Source of the DNA: Planctomycetota bacterium
GTDB lineage: Bacteria > Planctomycetota > Phycisphaerae > WQYP01
Assembly (NCBI GenBank): GCA_021828925.1
Contig: JAJZCT010000142.1
Coordinates: 1-7,801, forward strand
Direction of reading: 5' to 3'
Length of the DNA stretch: 7,801 bases
Within the stretch, counting starts at the first letter, position 1. Each line of letters opens with the position of its first letter. Positions 1 to 6,240 of the stretch are shown in pieces. Below the pieces are notes generated by a model that did not search any database, had not been told where the DNA came from, and saw only the letters and a program-made list of their open reading frames with translations. The position numbers were made by a program, and so were the translations under genes.

Positions 1-404
1 ACGGGCGAATCACTCACCACGATGCGCAGGTGACTATTCTCCATGTTGTTAAACCCGGCAGTCATTTGGATAACAGTGGTCGCATTGGCGTACAATCACT
101 TGTGGATCGGCAGTTCGCTATGCCAGGCGGTGCGCGGCAGGTGCGTTTTCAGGTAGTGGAGAGTGATTCGCCCGTGGATGTCGTTGTAAGCGAGTCGGCC
201 AATTATGATCTGATTATTCTGGGTATTTCCGCACAGTGGCAACTTAAACAGAGTATACTCAGTCGCTCTCAGGCATCCGTTGCACAAGCCAGTGCCTGCT
301 CCGTATTGGCCGTTCATGCCGGGGCTTCAATGGCAAAGGGTACTTCTCCCGCGCCCAAAGCGGATGGGAGTCTTCCGCAGGTCCGGGAACCCGCCGTACT
401 TTAG
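1..404 (+). CDS. Universal stress protein (UspA-like) domain, C-terminal part of a protein truncated by the window edge
   Basis: The reading frame is open to the left edge (residues GRITHHDAQ precede the GTG at 30), so the gene starts outside the window and the GTG is probably internal. What is visible matches the second half of a UspA fold: a beta strand VTILHVV, a variable stretch, a strand ending in VVES, a helix with VDVVVSESANYDLIILG, then a helix and a final strand ACSVLAVHA. This corresponds to the usual 'YDLIVLG ... CPVLVV' end of Usp domains. The nucleotide-binding loop is degenerate: after LG there is ISAQWQLKQSILSRS instead of GxxGx9G(S/T), as in Usp domains that do not bind ATP. 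Such domains often sit at the C-terminus of amino-acid permeases or cation antiporters, which is a possible identity for the whole protein but cannot be seen here. A roughly 30-residue low-complexity tail rich in Ala, Pro and Gly follows the domain. Confidence 0.7.
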   Translation, partial: GRITHHDAQVTILHVVKPGSHLDNSGRIGVQSLVDRQFAMPGGARQVRFQVVESDSPVDVVVSESANYDLIILGISAQWQLKQSILSRSQASVAQASACSVLAVHAGASMAKGTSPAPKADGSLPQVREPAVL

Positions 405-694
405 AGACGTTTGTGTGCGCGGAAATTGCGGGTTTTGTAGTTGCCTTTGCCATACCGCCATGCCAACCGTGGCGGGATGATCAATCACGCAATGGCATCA
501 TGGAATATCAATTCACTCTGCGATACCATATCAGACAGACTGATTGTGTATCGGTCGGGCCCGTTTGCCCTATTTGGCGAAGCGCAGTACTGCTCGTAGC
601 TCCGGCGGTTTAAAATGCCATGAAAGCCTGTGCGGTGGGTTGCTGCGGGGTTCCGGGCCGAACGTAAAAAAACAATGATCCATGAGGAAATTAC
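405..694. other. Intergenic region, 290 bases, no gene recognised
   Basis: Short open frames exist here on both strands but none has a recognisable protein or a good ribosome site. There is a hairpin at 455-475 (listed separately) and an 8-base palindrome CGGGCCCG near 556-563. An AT-rich TAAAAT at 611-616 could serve as a -10 element for the downstream mutase, but no convincing -35 lies 16-18 bases upstream, so no promoter is called. The last bases carry the ribosome-binding site of the mutase, GAGGA at 684-688. Confidence 0.5.
455..475 (+). other. Small GC-rich hairpin downstream of the Usp-domain gene
   Basis: CCGCCATG at 455-462 can pair with CGTGGCGG at 468-475 (one G-U pair) around the 5-base loop CCAAC. 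It lies about 50 bases after the stop codon of the upstream gene. No T-run follows (GATGATCAATC), so it is not a canonical intrinsic terminator. It could be a weak or factor-assisted terminator, a 3'-end stabilising stem, or chance. Confidence 0.3.
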
Positions 695-2071
695 ATGAAC
701 GAAAAAGTATTCAAGGCTTACGACGTGCGGGGGATATATCCGGATCAACTTGATGAGGAAATGGCCTGGAAAATCGGCTACGCGTGTGCCCAATTCATGC
801 GGATGAATCTGACCGGTCTGGATAAGGCCGATCCGAGAAAAAACATGGTCATCGTGGGCCGGGATATGCGCCTCAGCAGCCCATCGCTGAGTCAGGCGCT
901 GATTGAGGGCATTCGCTCCACCGGTACGGGTTGTATTGATATCGGGATGATCGACACGCCGGCCATTTATTTTGCCATTAACCATCTGGGTTGCTGCGGT
1001 GGCATTCAAACCACGGCATCTCACAACCCCGCGAACTACAACGGCTTTAAGATCAGCGGGGTCTATGCCCGGCCGATTGGTGAAAATACCGGACTTCAGG
1101 AGATCAAGCGACTGGTCTTTTCCATGCGAAAAAATCCGCCGGCGCAGTTTGGAGCCGTGGAACACATTGATCTTAAAATTCCATATAAGGGGCATGTGCT
1201 GCGTTTTCTGAAAATGGCGCGGCCGCTCAAGGTGGTTGTGGATGCCAGCAATGGCATGGCGGGCAAGTTCATTCCCGATATCTTCATGGATCAGCCCAAT
1301 GTTAATATCATTCCCATGAATATGGAGATCACCGGTTCATTCAAACATGAGCCGAATCCTCTGGTGGATGCGAACCTGCGGCAATTGCAGGAGGCTGTGC
1401 TTTCCAACGCGGCGGATCTGGGCGTATGTTTTGACGGCGATGCGGACCGGTGCATATTTGTTGATGAACAGGCCCGCATTATCCGCTGCGATATTGCGAC
1501 GGCCTTGCTGGCCAAAGACTTTCTCAAGGCCAATCCGGGCGCGGCGGTCGTATATGATCTGCGTTCGAGCCGGGTGGTGAAGGAAGAAATTCAAAATGCC
1601 GGCGGCGTGCCGCGGCGGGAGCGCGTGGGCCATGCGTTTATGAAAAAGGCTCTGGCGGACAGCAAGGGTATTTTTGGCGGCGAGTTGTCGGGGCACTTTT
1701 ATTTTCGTGATAACTTCAACTGCGACAGCGGCGCCATTGCGTTTGCCTGCATGCTTTCGGTGCTGTCGCGTTATGATACGCCGGTAAGCCATGTGCTCAA
1801 GCCGCTGCTGCGCTGGCACAGCAGCGGAGAAATCAATTATGAGGTATCGGATAAGGATGCCGCGATCGCCCGGCTGGCGCAAATATTCAAAGATGCGTCC
1901 ATTGACTACCTCGATGGAATTACCGTGGAATATGACACGTGGTGGTTTAATGTCCGGAAAAGCAATACCGAACCGTTGTTGCGTTTAAACCTGGAGGCCA
2001 ATACGGCTGAAACGATGAAAAAGAAGCTTGATGAAGTCGGCCGTCTTCTTGGAACGCCAATATCGCACTAA
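695..2071 (+). CDS. manB: Phosphomannomutase/phosphoglucomutase (alpha-D-phosphohexomutase family)
   Basis: This cytoplasmic enzyme interconverts hexose-6-phosphate and hexose-1-phosphate through a phosphoserine intermediate, supplying mannose-1-P and/or glucose-1-P for nucleotide sugars and surface polysaccharides. All four family landmarks are intact and in order: AYDVRG at 8-13, the catalytic loop TTASHNP at 106-112 with Ser109, the Mg-binding loop DGDADR at 247-252, the sugar-specificity loop GELSGH at 329-334, and the C-terminal phosphate-binding loop RKSNTEP at 421-427. Length (458 aa) fits the AlgC/ManB group (about 460). The GEXSGH loop favours a PMM/PGM over GlmM, but mannose versus glucose preference cannot be read from sequence. 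The ATG at 695 is supported by GAGGA at 684-688, six bases upstream, and by the conserved N-terminus beginning right after it. It stands 125 bases before the PBP4-like gene. The symbol is by family; algC or cpsG would be equally fair. Confidence 0.93.
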   Translation: MNEKVFKAYDVRGIYPDQLDEEMAWKIGYACAQFMRMNLTGLDKADPRKNMVIVGRDMRLSSPSLSQALIEGIRSTGTGCIDIGMIDTPAIYFAINHLGCCGGIQTTASHNPANYNGFKISGVYARPIGENTGLQEIKRLVFSMRKNPPAQFGAVEHIDLKIPYKGHVLRFLKMARPLKVVVDASNGMAGKFIPDIFMDQPNVNIIPMNMEITGSFKHEPNPLVDANLRQLQEAVLSNAADLGVCFDGDADRCIFVDEQARIIRCDIATALLAKDFLKANPGAAVVYDLRSSRVVKEEIQNAGGVPRRERVGHAFMKKALADSKGIFGGELSGHFYFRDNFNCDSGAIAFACMLSVLSRYDTPVSHVLKPLLRWHSSGEINYEVSDKDAAIARLAQIFKDASIDYLDGITVEYDTWWFNVRKSNTEPLLRLNLEANTAETMKKKLDEVGRLLGTPISH

Positions 2072-2104
2072 CGCCGTCCGGCTTTCGTATAGGAACTGTT
2101 GTTT

Positions 2105-2119
2105 TGAGCCGCCGGCTCA
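2105..2119 (+). other. Perfect 6-bp hairpin between the mutase and PBP4-like genes
   Basis: TGAGCC at 2105-2110 and GGCTCA at 2114-2119 are perfect inverted repeats around a 3-base loop GCC, 33 bases after the mutase stop codon. No T-run follows (GCATGTTAATTC), so it is at best a weak terminator or 3'-end stem. The rest of the 125-base gap (2072-2196) shows no convincing promoter. It ends with AGGG at 2186-2189, seven bases before the ATG at 2197. Confidence 0.35.
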
Positions 2120-2196
2120 GCATGTTAATTCTGCGTGACGGCAGATGTCTGTTGTTGCGAATCATTCCTTGAGGCATTTTTTAACAGGGTGCATGG

Positions 2197-3651
2197 ATGT
2201 ACCAGAAGCGGTTTTCTCCCCCAGCGGTCTATTGTCTGTTGTCTTTTGCCGTGCTACTGCTGGCAATGCCCGTTACCGTCGGGGCACAAACGCTCGCCGG
2301 CCGGATCGCCGGACTGTTGCAAAATCCGCAACTGCGGGGCGGGCAGGTTGCGATCAATCTTGCGGAATTGCACAATGGAAGAGTCGTTCCGGTTTACAGT
2401 TACAATCCCGATTTGCCGCTTATGCCCGGCAGTTGCGGGAAATTGCTGACAACCTCGGATGCGTTTGATCATCTCGGAGCGCACGGCACGATACAAACGC
2501 GCCTTTACCGTGTTGGAAACAACCTGGTCATTGTCGGCGGCGGTGATCCGGCGCTGGGTGATCCGGTGTTGTGCCAGCAGGTTCACTGGAAAGTCACAAC
2601 CGCCTTTGATAATTGGGCGCAGCATCTCAAGGCGATGGGCGATCATGCCTTTCATAATATATATGTCGATGATTACATTTTTAATCATCATTTTCATAAT
2701 CCGTTATGGCCGGGAGGCGGGCAGCGGCTGGATTGGTATGAGGCTCCGGTGGGGGGGCTTAACTTTGCCATGAACTGCGTGCAGTGGGTGCCGGTGGTCA
2801 ACGCCAATGGCAGCATCGGCGTATCGATAACGCCCGATACGCCCTACACGCCGGTAACCATCGCGGCACAACGCGGTCCGCAAAGCGTCTGGCTGTGGCG
2901 ATCACGCGGCAGCAATCACCTCTATATGCACGGTACAGTTCGGCAGACCGGGCAATATCCAATGCAGGTGACCATACATGATCCCGGTCTGTACACCGGC
3001 AATGTACTGCGCCAATCGCTGATCAATCAGGGCATTTCCGTCTCCGGGCAGGTTTTGCGGGAACCGTTATCCGTCGTGGCCGCCGGGGCCCATGTGCAAC
3101 CGGAATTGCTGGCCACTTATGAAACGCCGCTTACCGCAATCCTGCATCGTGCCAATACCGACAGCATCAATTTAATGGCGGAATGCCTCTGCAAGCTTCT
3201 CGGTCATGATGCCACCGGACAGCCGGGAGGCTGGCATAATGGCGATCGGGCCATCAAAACTTATTTGGGTACTCTGGGCATTCCAAACAGTTGGGTAACC
3301 ATGGTGGACGGGTCGGGACTGTCGCATCATGATCATGTGGCGCCGGCTGCGTTTACAACCGTGCTGGCGCATATTGCCTCTGAACCTGATGGCAGCGTAT
3401 TTATTCACAGTCTTGCGCGGCCCGGCCACGGAACGCTTATTTACCGTTTGCGCGGATCGGGAATCAGGCGGTTTATCCGTGCCAAAGACGGCCATGTGAC
3501 CGGGGCTTCCACCATCAGCGGGTATATGTTTTTGCCGCACCGGCATTTTGTTTTTTCCATTATGGTCAATCACTATCATGGTAATGTGAACGGTTGGGAG
3601 GATCAGGTTATCATTGCATTGTATCAATGGGCGGTGGGGCGGTTGCAATAG
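2197..3651 (+). CDS. dacB: D-alanyl-D-alanine carboxypeptidase/endopeptidase, PBP4 type (peptidase family S13)
   Basis: This is a predicted exported penicillin-binding protein that cleaves terminal D-Ala or the D-Ala-meso-diaminopimelate cross-link of peptidoglycan. Residues 1-30 form a signal peptide: KR near the start, a hydrophobic core at about 11-24, and likely cleavage after VGA at 30. There is no lipobox. Active-site motifs are SCGK at 79-82 (SxxK), SIN at 323-325 (SxN) and KDG at 430-432 where KTG is normal. GGGDPALGD (114-122) and DGSGLS (371-376) are further S13 signatures. The Ser-to-Ser spacing of 244 residues equals that in E. coli PBP4 (Ser62, Ser306), so the large inserted domains typical of the family are present. 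The KTG-to-KDG change leaves catalytic competence uncertain. AGGG at 2186-2189 supports this ATG over the out-of-frame ATG at 2193. The amidohydrolase gene follows after 30 bases, so the two are probably co-transcribed. Confidence 0.9.
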   Translation: MYQKRFSPPAVYCLLSFAVLLLAMPVTVGAQTLAGRIAGLLQNPQLRGGQVAINLAELHNGRVVPVYSYNPDLPLMPGSCGKLLTTSDAFDHLGAHGTIQTRLYRVGNNLVIVGGGDPALGDPVLCQQVHWKVTTAFDNWAQHLKAMGDHAFHNIYVDDYIFNHHFHNPLWPGGGQRLDWYEAPVGGLNFAMNCVQWVPVVNANGSIGVSITPDTPYTPVTIAAQRGPQSVWLWRSRGSNHLYMHGTVRQTGQYPMQVTIHDPGLYTGNVLRQSLINQGISVSGQVLREPLSVVAAGAHVQPELLATYETPLTAILHRANTDSINLMAECLCKLLGHDATGQPGGWHNGDRAIKTYLGTLGIPNSWVTMVDGSGLSHHDHVAPAAFTTVLAHIASEPDGSVFIHSLARPGHGTLIYRLRGSGIRRFIRAKDGHVTGASTISGYMFLPHRHFVFSIMVNHYHGNVNGWEDQVIIALYQWAVGRLQ

Positions 3652-3681
3652 GCCGCCGAATCGAATCCTGTTGGAGCCATT

Positions 3682-4986
3682 ATGACTCAGTCCGATTCCC
3701 AACCGGATTCACTTGTGCTCTCCGCCGCGGCAATGCTGCCGGACTGCCGCGAATTGCTTTTCAATTCCGCCGTTGCGGTGGTTAACGGAGTTATTCAAGC
3801 CCAGGGTAATCGTGCGGACATCCGCATGCGGTATTCCGGATTGCCGGAGATACATGTTGATAACTGTGTCCTGATGCCGGGGTTTGTCAATGCGCACTGC
3901 CACCTTGAGTTATCATTTTTAGCGGGGCGGATTCCCGGCCCTGCGCATTTTCCGGATTGGGTTTTACAACTCATCGCTGCGTATCCATCAGCAGCCGACG
4001 CGCCGGACGTGTTCGCGGCTTCAGCGGTGCTTGGTTCGCAGGAATGCATCCGCTTTGGCACCACGACGGTCGGCGATATTTCCCGCCAGCATGCCATTGT
4101 GCGGCCGGCCCTGCGGGCCGCTTCGCCGCTTGGCGTGGTCAGCTTCGGCGAAGTAACCGGCCTGGGGCGGTCGCGGGGGCAATTGGAAGCCCGGCTTGCG
4201 GCGGCGATGGATTGTCAAAGCACAGATCAATGCTCCATCGGCTTGTCGCCTCACGCACCGTATTCGGTGGAGGGGCCGGCCCTTAAAGAGATCGCTGACA
4301 TGGCCCGGAGATATCGCTTGCCGCTGGCCATGCACCTTGCGGAACTCCAGGAAGAACGCGATTTTCTCAGGGATTTTTCCGGGCCGTTGGGCAGAAATTG
4401 GATGCTCATGAAGCGTTTGGATCTATTGGATGATCGGGTTCCAATATTTGCCGACGGGCCGATCCGATGGGCGCAGCATTACGGATTATTCAGTGCCGGC
4501 GTGCCGGTGGTATTGGCGCATGTCAATTACGCCGATGATACGGACCTTGATATTCTCGCCGCCAGCGGAGCTGCGGTGGCGTACTGTCCGCGCACGCGGC
4601 ATTATTTCGGTCATGACGACGTTGCGCCGCATCCATGGCAGGATATGCGCAAACGCGGAATCAACGTGTGCCTGGCGACCGATTCCCTGGCCAGCAATCC
4701 GGACTTATCTCTCCTGCGCGAGGCGCAATTTGTACGCCGGCGGTTCCCCGGCATCGATCCTCAAGCACTCATTGAAATGATCACCACCGAACCCGCAACC
4801 GCTTTGGGGCTGGGGCGGAAGATCGGACGGCTCGCCCCCGGATTCGCCGCGGACATTATCGCAATGCCCGCTCCCGAAAGTGCGCTGACTTCCGCCGCAA
4901 GCTTTGCCGATTATCTGGTGCAGGAGGCACCCTCGCCTCATCAAGTATGGATACGCGGGCGAGGTGTTTCCCGCGCTTCGATCTGA
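3682..4986 (+). CDS. Metal-dependent amidohydrolase, cytosine deaminase/chlorohydrolase-like (possible aminodeoxyfutalosine or adenosine-type deaminase)
   Basis: The protein is a cytoplasmic hydrolase of the amidohydrolase superfamily, 434 aa, the usual length for the deaminase branch. Visible metal and catalytic residues are in the expected order: PGFVNAHCHLE (66-76) with His72 and His74, LSPHAPYS (188-195) with His191, MHLAE (217-221) with His218 and Glu221, AHVNY (279-283) with His280, and LATDSLAS (331-338) with Asp334. N-terminal residues 11-66 and C-terminal 377-430 (GRLAPGFAADIIA) form the composite beta-sandwich typical of this group. The HLAE glutamate and the final Asp are those used by nucleoside and base deaminases, so deamination of a purine-like substrate is the best guess. 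Relatives are annotated as aminodeoxyfutalosine deaminase (menaquinone synthesis) or methylthioadenosine/S-adenosylhomocysteine deaminase. No menaquinone or methionine-salvage gene is nearby to decide. GGAG at 3673-3676, five bases upstream, supports the ATG. It closely follows dacB, with no obvious functional link. Confidence 0.85.
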   Translation: MTQSDSQPDSLVLSAAAMLPDCRELLFNSAVAVVNGVIQAQGNRADIRMRYSGLPEIHVDNCVLMPGFVNAHCHLELSFLAGRIPGPAHFPDWVLQLIAAYPSAADAPDVFAASAVLGSQECIRFGTTTVGDISRQHAIVRPALRAASPLGVVSFGEVTGLGRSRGQLEARLAAAMDCQSTDQCSIGLSPHAPYSVEGPALKEIADMARRYRLPLAMHLAELQEERDFLRDFSGPLGRNWMLMKRLDLLDDRVPIFADGPIRWAQHYGLFSAGVPVVLAHVNYADDTDLDILAASGAAVAYCPRTRHYFGHDDVAPHPWQDMRKRGINVCLATDSLASNPDLSLLREAQFVRRRFPGIDPQALIEMITTEPATALGLGRKIGRLAPGFAADIIAMPAPESALTSAASFADYLVQEAPSPHQVWIRGRGVSRASI

Positions 4987-5080
4987 TTGGCTTTTCCTTT
5001 TAAGTGACCGGCTGGTAACACCGCAATTCCGGCACGACCCCAGCGGTCCGACAGCCTGTACAAATAACGTGTGCCGGCTA
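4987..5080. other. Convergent intergenic region, no clear terminator
   Basis: This 94-base gap separates the tail of the amidohydrolase gene from the tail of the minus-strand cysteine-cluster gene. Transcripts from both sides must end here or overlap. I find only 4-bp stems (for example GACC/GGTC around 5036-5048) and a short pyrimidine run CTTTTCCTTTT near 4991-5001. None makes a standard stem plus U-tract on either strand. Confidence 0.5.
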
Positions 5081-5626
5081 TTACGGCGGATTCAAAAGCG
5101 CCAGCGCGTGCCGCCACTCCATGTAATGATAGGGAATATCAAATGCCTGGTGCAGGGCCGCAATTTGCTGGTGATAGTGCTCGTAGCTCTCCTGCTGCCA
5201 CGATTCGGCGGTGGTATCGCAGAAGTAAATTCGGCACCCCAGCGGACGGGCGGATCGTGCTGTGCATAATCCCTCAATTTGCCACGGGCATCCCGGATTG
5301 AATGTGCCGTTTTCCGCATACAGCGGCAGCGGAAAGCTTATTGCGCTGCGGCTGGTATTCGCCACTGGCTGTGCCTGGGTACTGATTTGTATCATGTGCC
5401 GAAAGTGGGCCAATTCCAGTGTGCTGACATATAACCGGTGTCCCCACTGCTCAAACCGGCAACATCGCCCGCTGGTGTTGCATATCGGTTGGCGTTGCGC
5501 AATATCCTGATCCAGCAGTTCATAAAGTTCCGCCAATTTCTCGATCGCCTGGACCGGCACCGCCTCAAGTGCCTGCAAAACCGAATGAGAGTTTCCCTGT
5601 GCGTTCATGCCGACAGTATACACCAT
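5081..5626 (-). CDS. YkgJ-type (CxxCxxCC-like) cysteine-cluster protein
   Basis: This small cytoplasmic protein (181 aa) of the YkgJ/UPF0153 type carries a cluster of cysteines thought to bind zinc or an iron-sulfur centre. Molecular function is not established for the family. Seven cysteines are visible: Cys49, Cys55 and Cys56 in CNTSGRCC, then Cys113, Cys121, Cys131 and Cys136 in a C-x7-C-x9-C-x4-C array ending RPLGCRIYFC. The ARPLGCR element is the family signature. In the first motif the usual second cysteine of CxxCGxCC is Ser52. No signal peptide or membrane segment is seen. Two starts are possible, ATG at 5626 or ATG at 5608 (residue 7), neither with a strong ribosome site; the longer is given. 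It is last in a probable minus-strand unit, 45 bases after the CMD-like gene. Confidence 0.82.
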   Translation of the reverse strand: MVYTVGMNAQGNSHSVLQALEAVPVQAIEKLAELYELLDQDIAQRQPICNTSGRCCRFEQWGHRLYVSTLELAHFRHMIQISTQAQPVANTSRSAISFPLPLYAENGTFNPGCPWQIEGLCTARSARPLGCRIYFCDTTAESWQQESYEHYHQQIAALHQAFDIPYHYMEWRHALALLNPP

Positions 5627-5671
5627 GGATTCAAAGCCTGCGGCGGTTAGCCGAACTCCGGTGTGTATGCA

Positions 5672-6220
5672 TCAGCCGGGCCGCTTACAGAATCCCTGCG
5701 ACGGAATATCCAGCGCGGAATTGAATTTGGAGGAAAGATTTTGAAACGCAATCAGGCCCGTAAGTTCCACAATGGTATCCGCGTCGAATTGCTGTTTCAG
5801 ACGCTCGCGCAGCGCATCATCGACCGAATTAAGCGTCATGGCCTCGGCATACTCCAAAGCCAGAAGCTCTTGGGGTGAAAAGAGGCGGCTGTTTCGCCAA
5901 TCCTGCAATGCGTCAATTTTGTCCATACCCACACCGCGTTTGGCCAGTGTGGCGGAATTGATATCCACACAAAACGCGCAATGGTTAATCTGCGATACGC
6001 GCACGGTTACCAGTGAACGCAGTGCCGGCGGCAGCGGTGAATGCCGCCGGTCCAATGCGCCATATAACAGGGCAACGCTCGCGAAAACCCAGGGTGATCG
6101 CCCCCAAAGCAGCCCCGGATCCAGCACACGCCCATACTTGTTTTTCTGCTTCCAGAAAAACAGCCGGATAAACCATGGATACTCTGAAATCGCTTTGGCG
6201 TTGACGGTCTGCATATCCAT
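5672..6220 (-). CDS. Carboxymuconolactone decarboxylase (CMD)/AhpD-like family protein
   Basis: This is a predicted all-helical cytoplasmic protein of 182 aa with a CMD/AhpD core at roughly 60-140. The hallmark is the redox pair Cys81-x-x-Cys84 in NHCAFCVDINSA. In AhpD and related alkylhydroperoxidases this pair takes part in peroxide reduction through thiol chemistry. At the family's usual downstream histidine (CxxCxxxH) there is Asn88, so proton relay differs or activity is altered. About 60 extra N-terminal residues (FIRLFFWKQKNKYGRVL...) precede the core; they are aromatic and basic but not a clear membrane segment. An AGAGA sequence abuts the ATG at 6220 and lies six bases before the second ATG at 6214 (residue 3), so translation may really begin at 6214. 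The gene starts 20 bases after the leuA stop and is probably co-transcribed with it. Peroxidase versus other redox role is undecided. Confidence 0.85.
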   Translation of the reverse strand: MDMQTVNAKAISEYPWFIRLFFWKQKNKYGRVLDPGLLWGRSPWVFASVALLYGALDRRHSPLPPALRSLVTVRVSQINHCAFCVDINSATLAKRGVGMDKIDALQDWRNSRLFSPQELLALEYAEAMTLNSVDDALRERLKQQFDADTIVELTGLIAFQNLSSKFNSALDIPSQGFCKRPG

Positions 6221-6240
6221 TCTCTGCGAATATAATTGCC

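Noticed and set aside
30..404. GTG at 30 as a true start of a small Usp protein
   Set aside because: The frame stays open to the window edge with Usp-like residues before it, and the first strand of the fold would be missing, so it is probably internal.
413..613. Possible 66-codon gene in the gap before the mutase
   Set aside because: It has no ribosome-binding site, a GTG start and no recognisable protein; composition gives no support.
485..1195. Minus-strand open frame of 236 codons overlapping the mutase start
   Set aside because: It lies largely antisense to the well-supported mutase gene, resembles no protein I know, and has no supporting context.
1337..1882. Minus-strand open frame of 181 codons inside the mutase gene
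   Set aside because: It covers the DGDADR and GELSGH coding regions antisense and has no recognisable product.
2155..2190. Possible promoter (TTGCGA and a T-rich stretch) just before the PBP4-like gene
   Set aside because: The -10 match is poor and the start site would fall on the ribosome-binding site.
6201..6236. Consensus-like TTGACG (6201-6206) and TATAAT (6231-6236) on the plus strand
   Set aside because: The spacer is 24 bases, too long for a sigma-70 type promoter, and it would drive transcription antisense to leuA.
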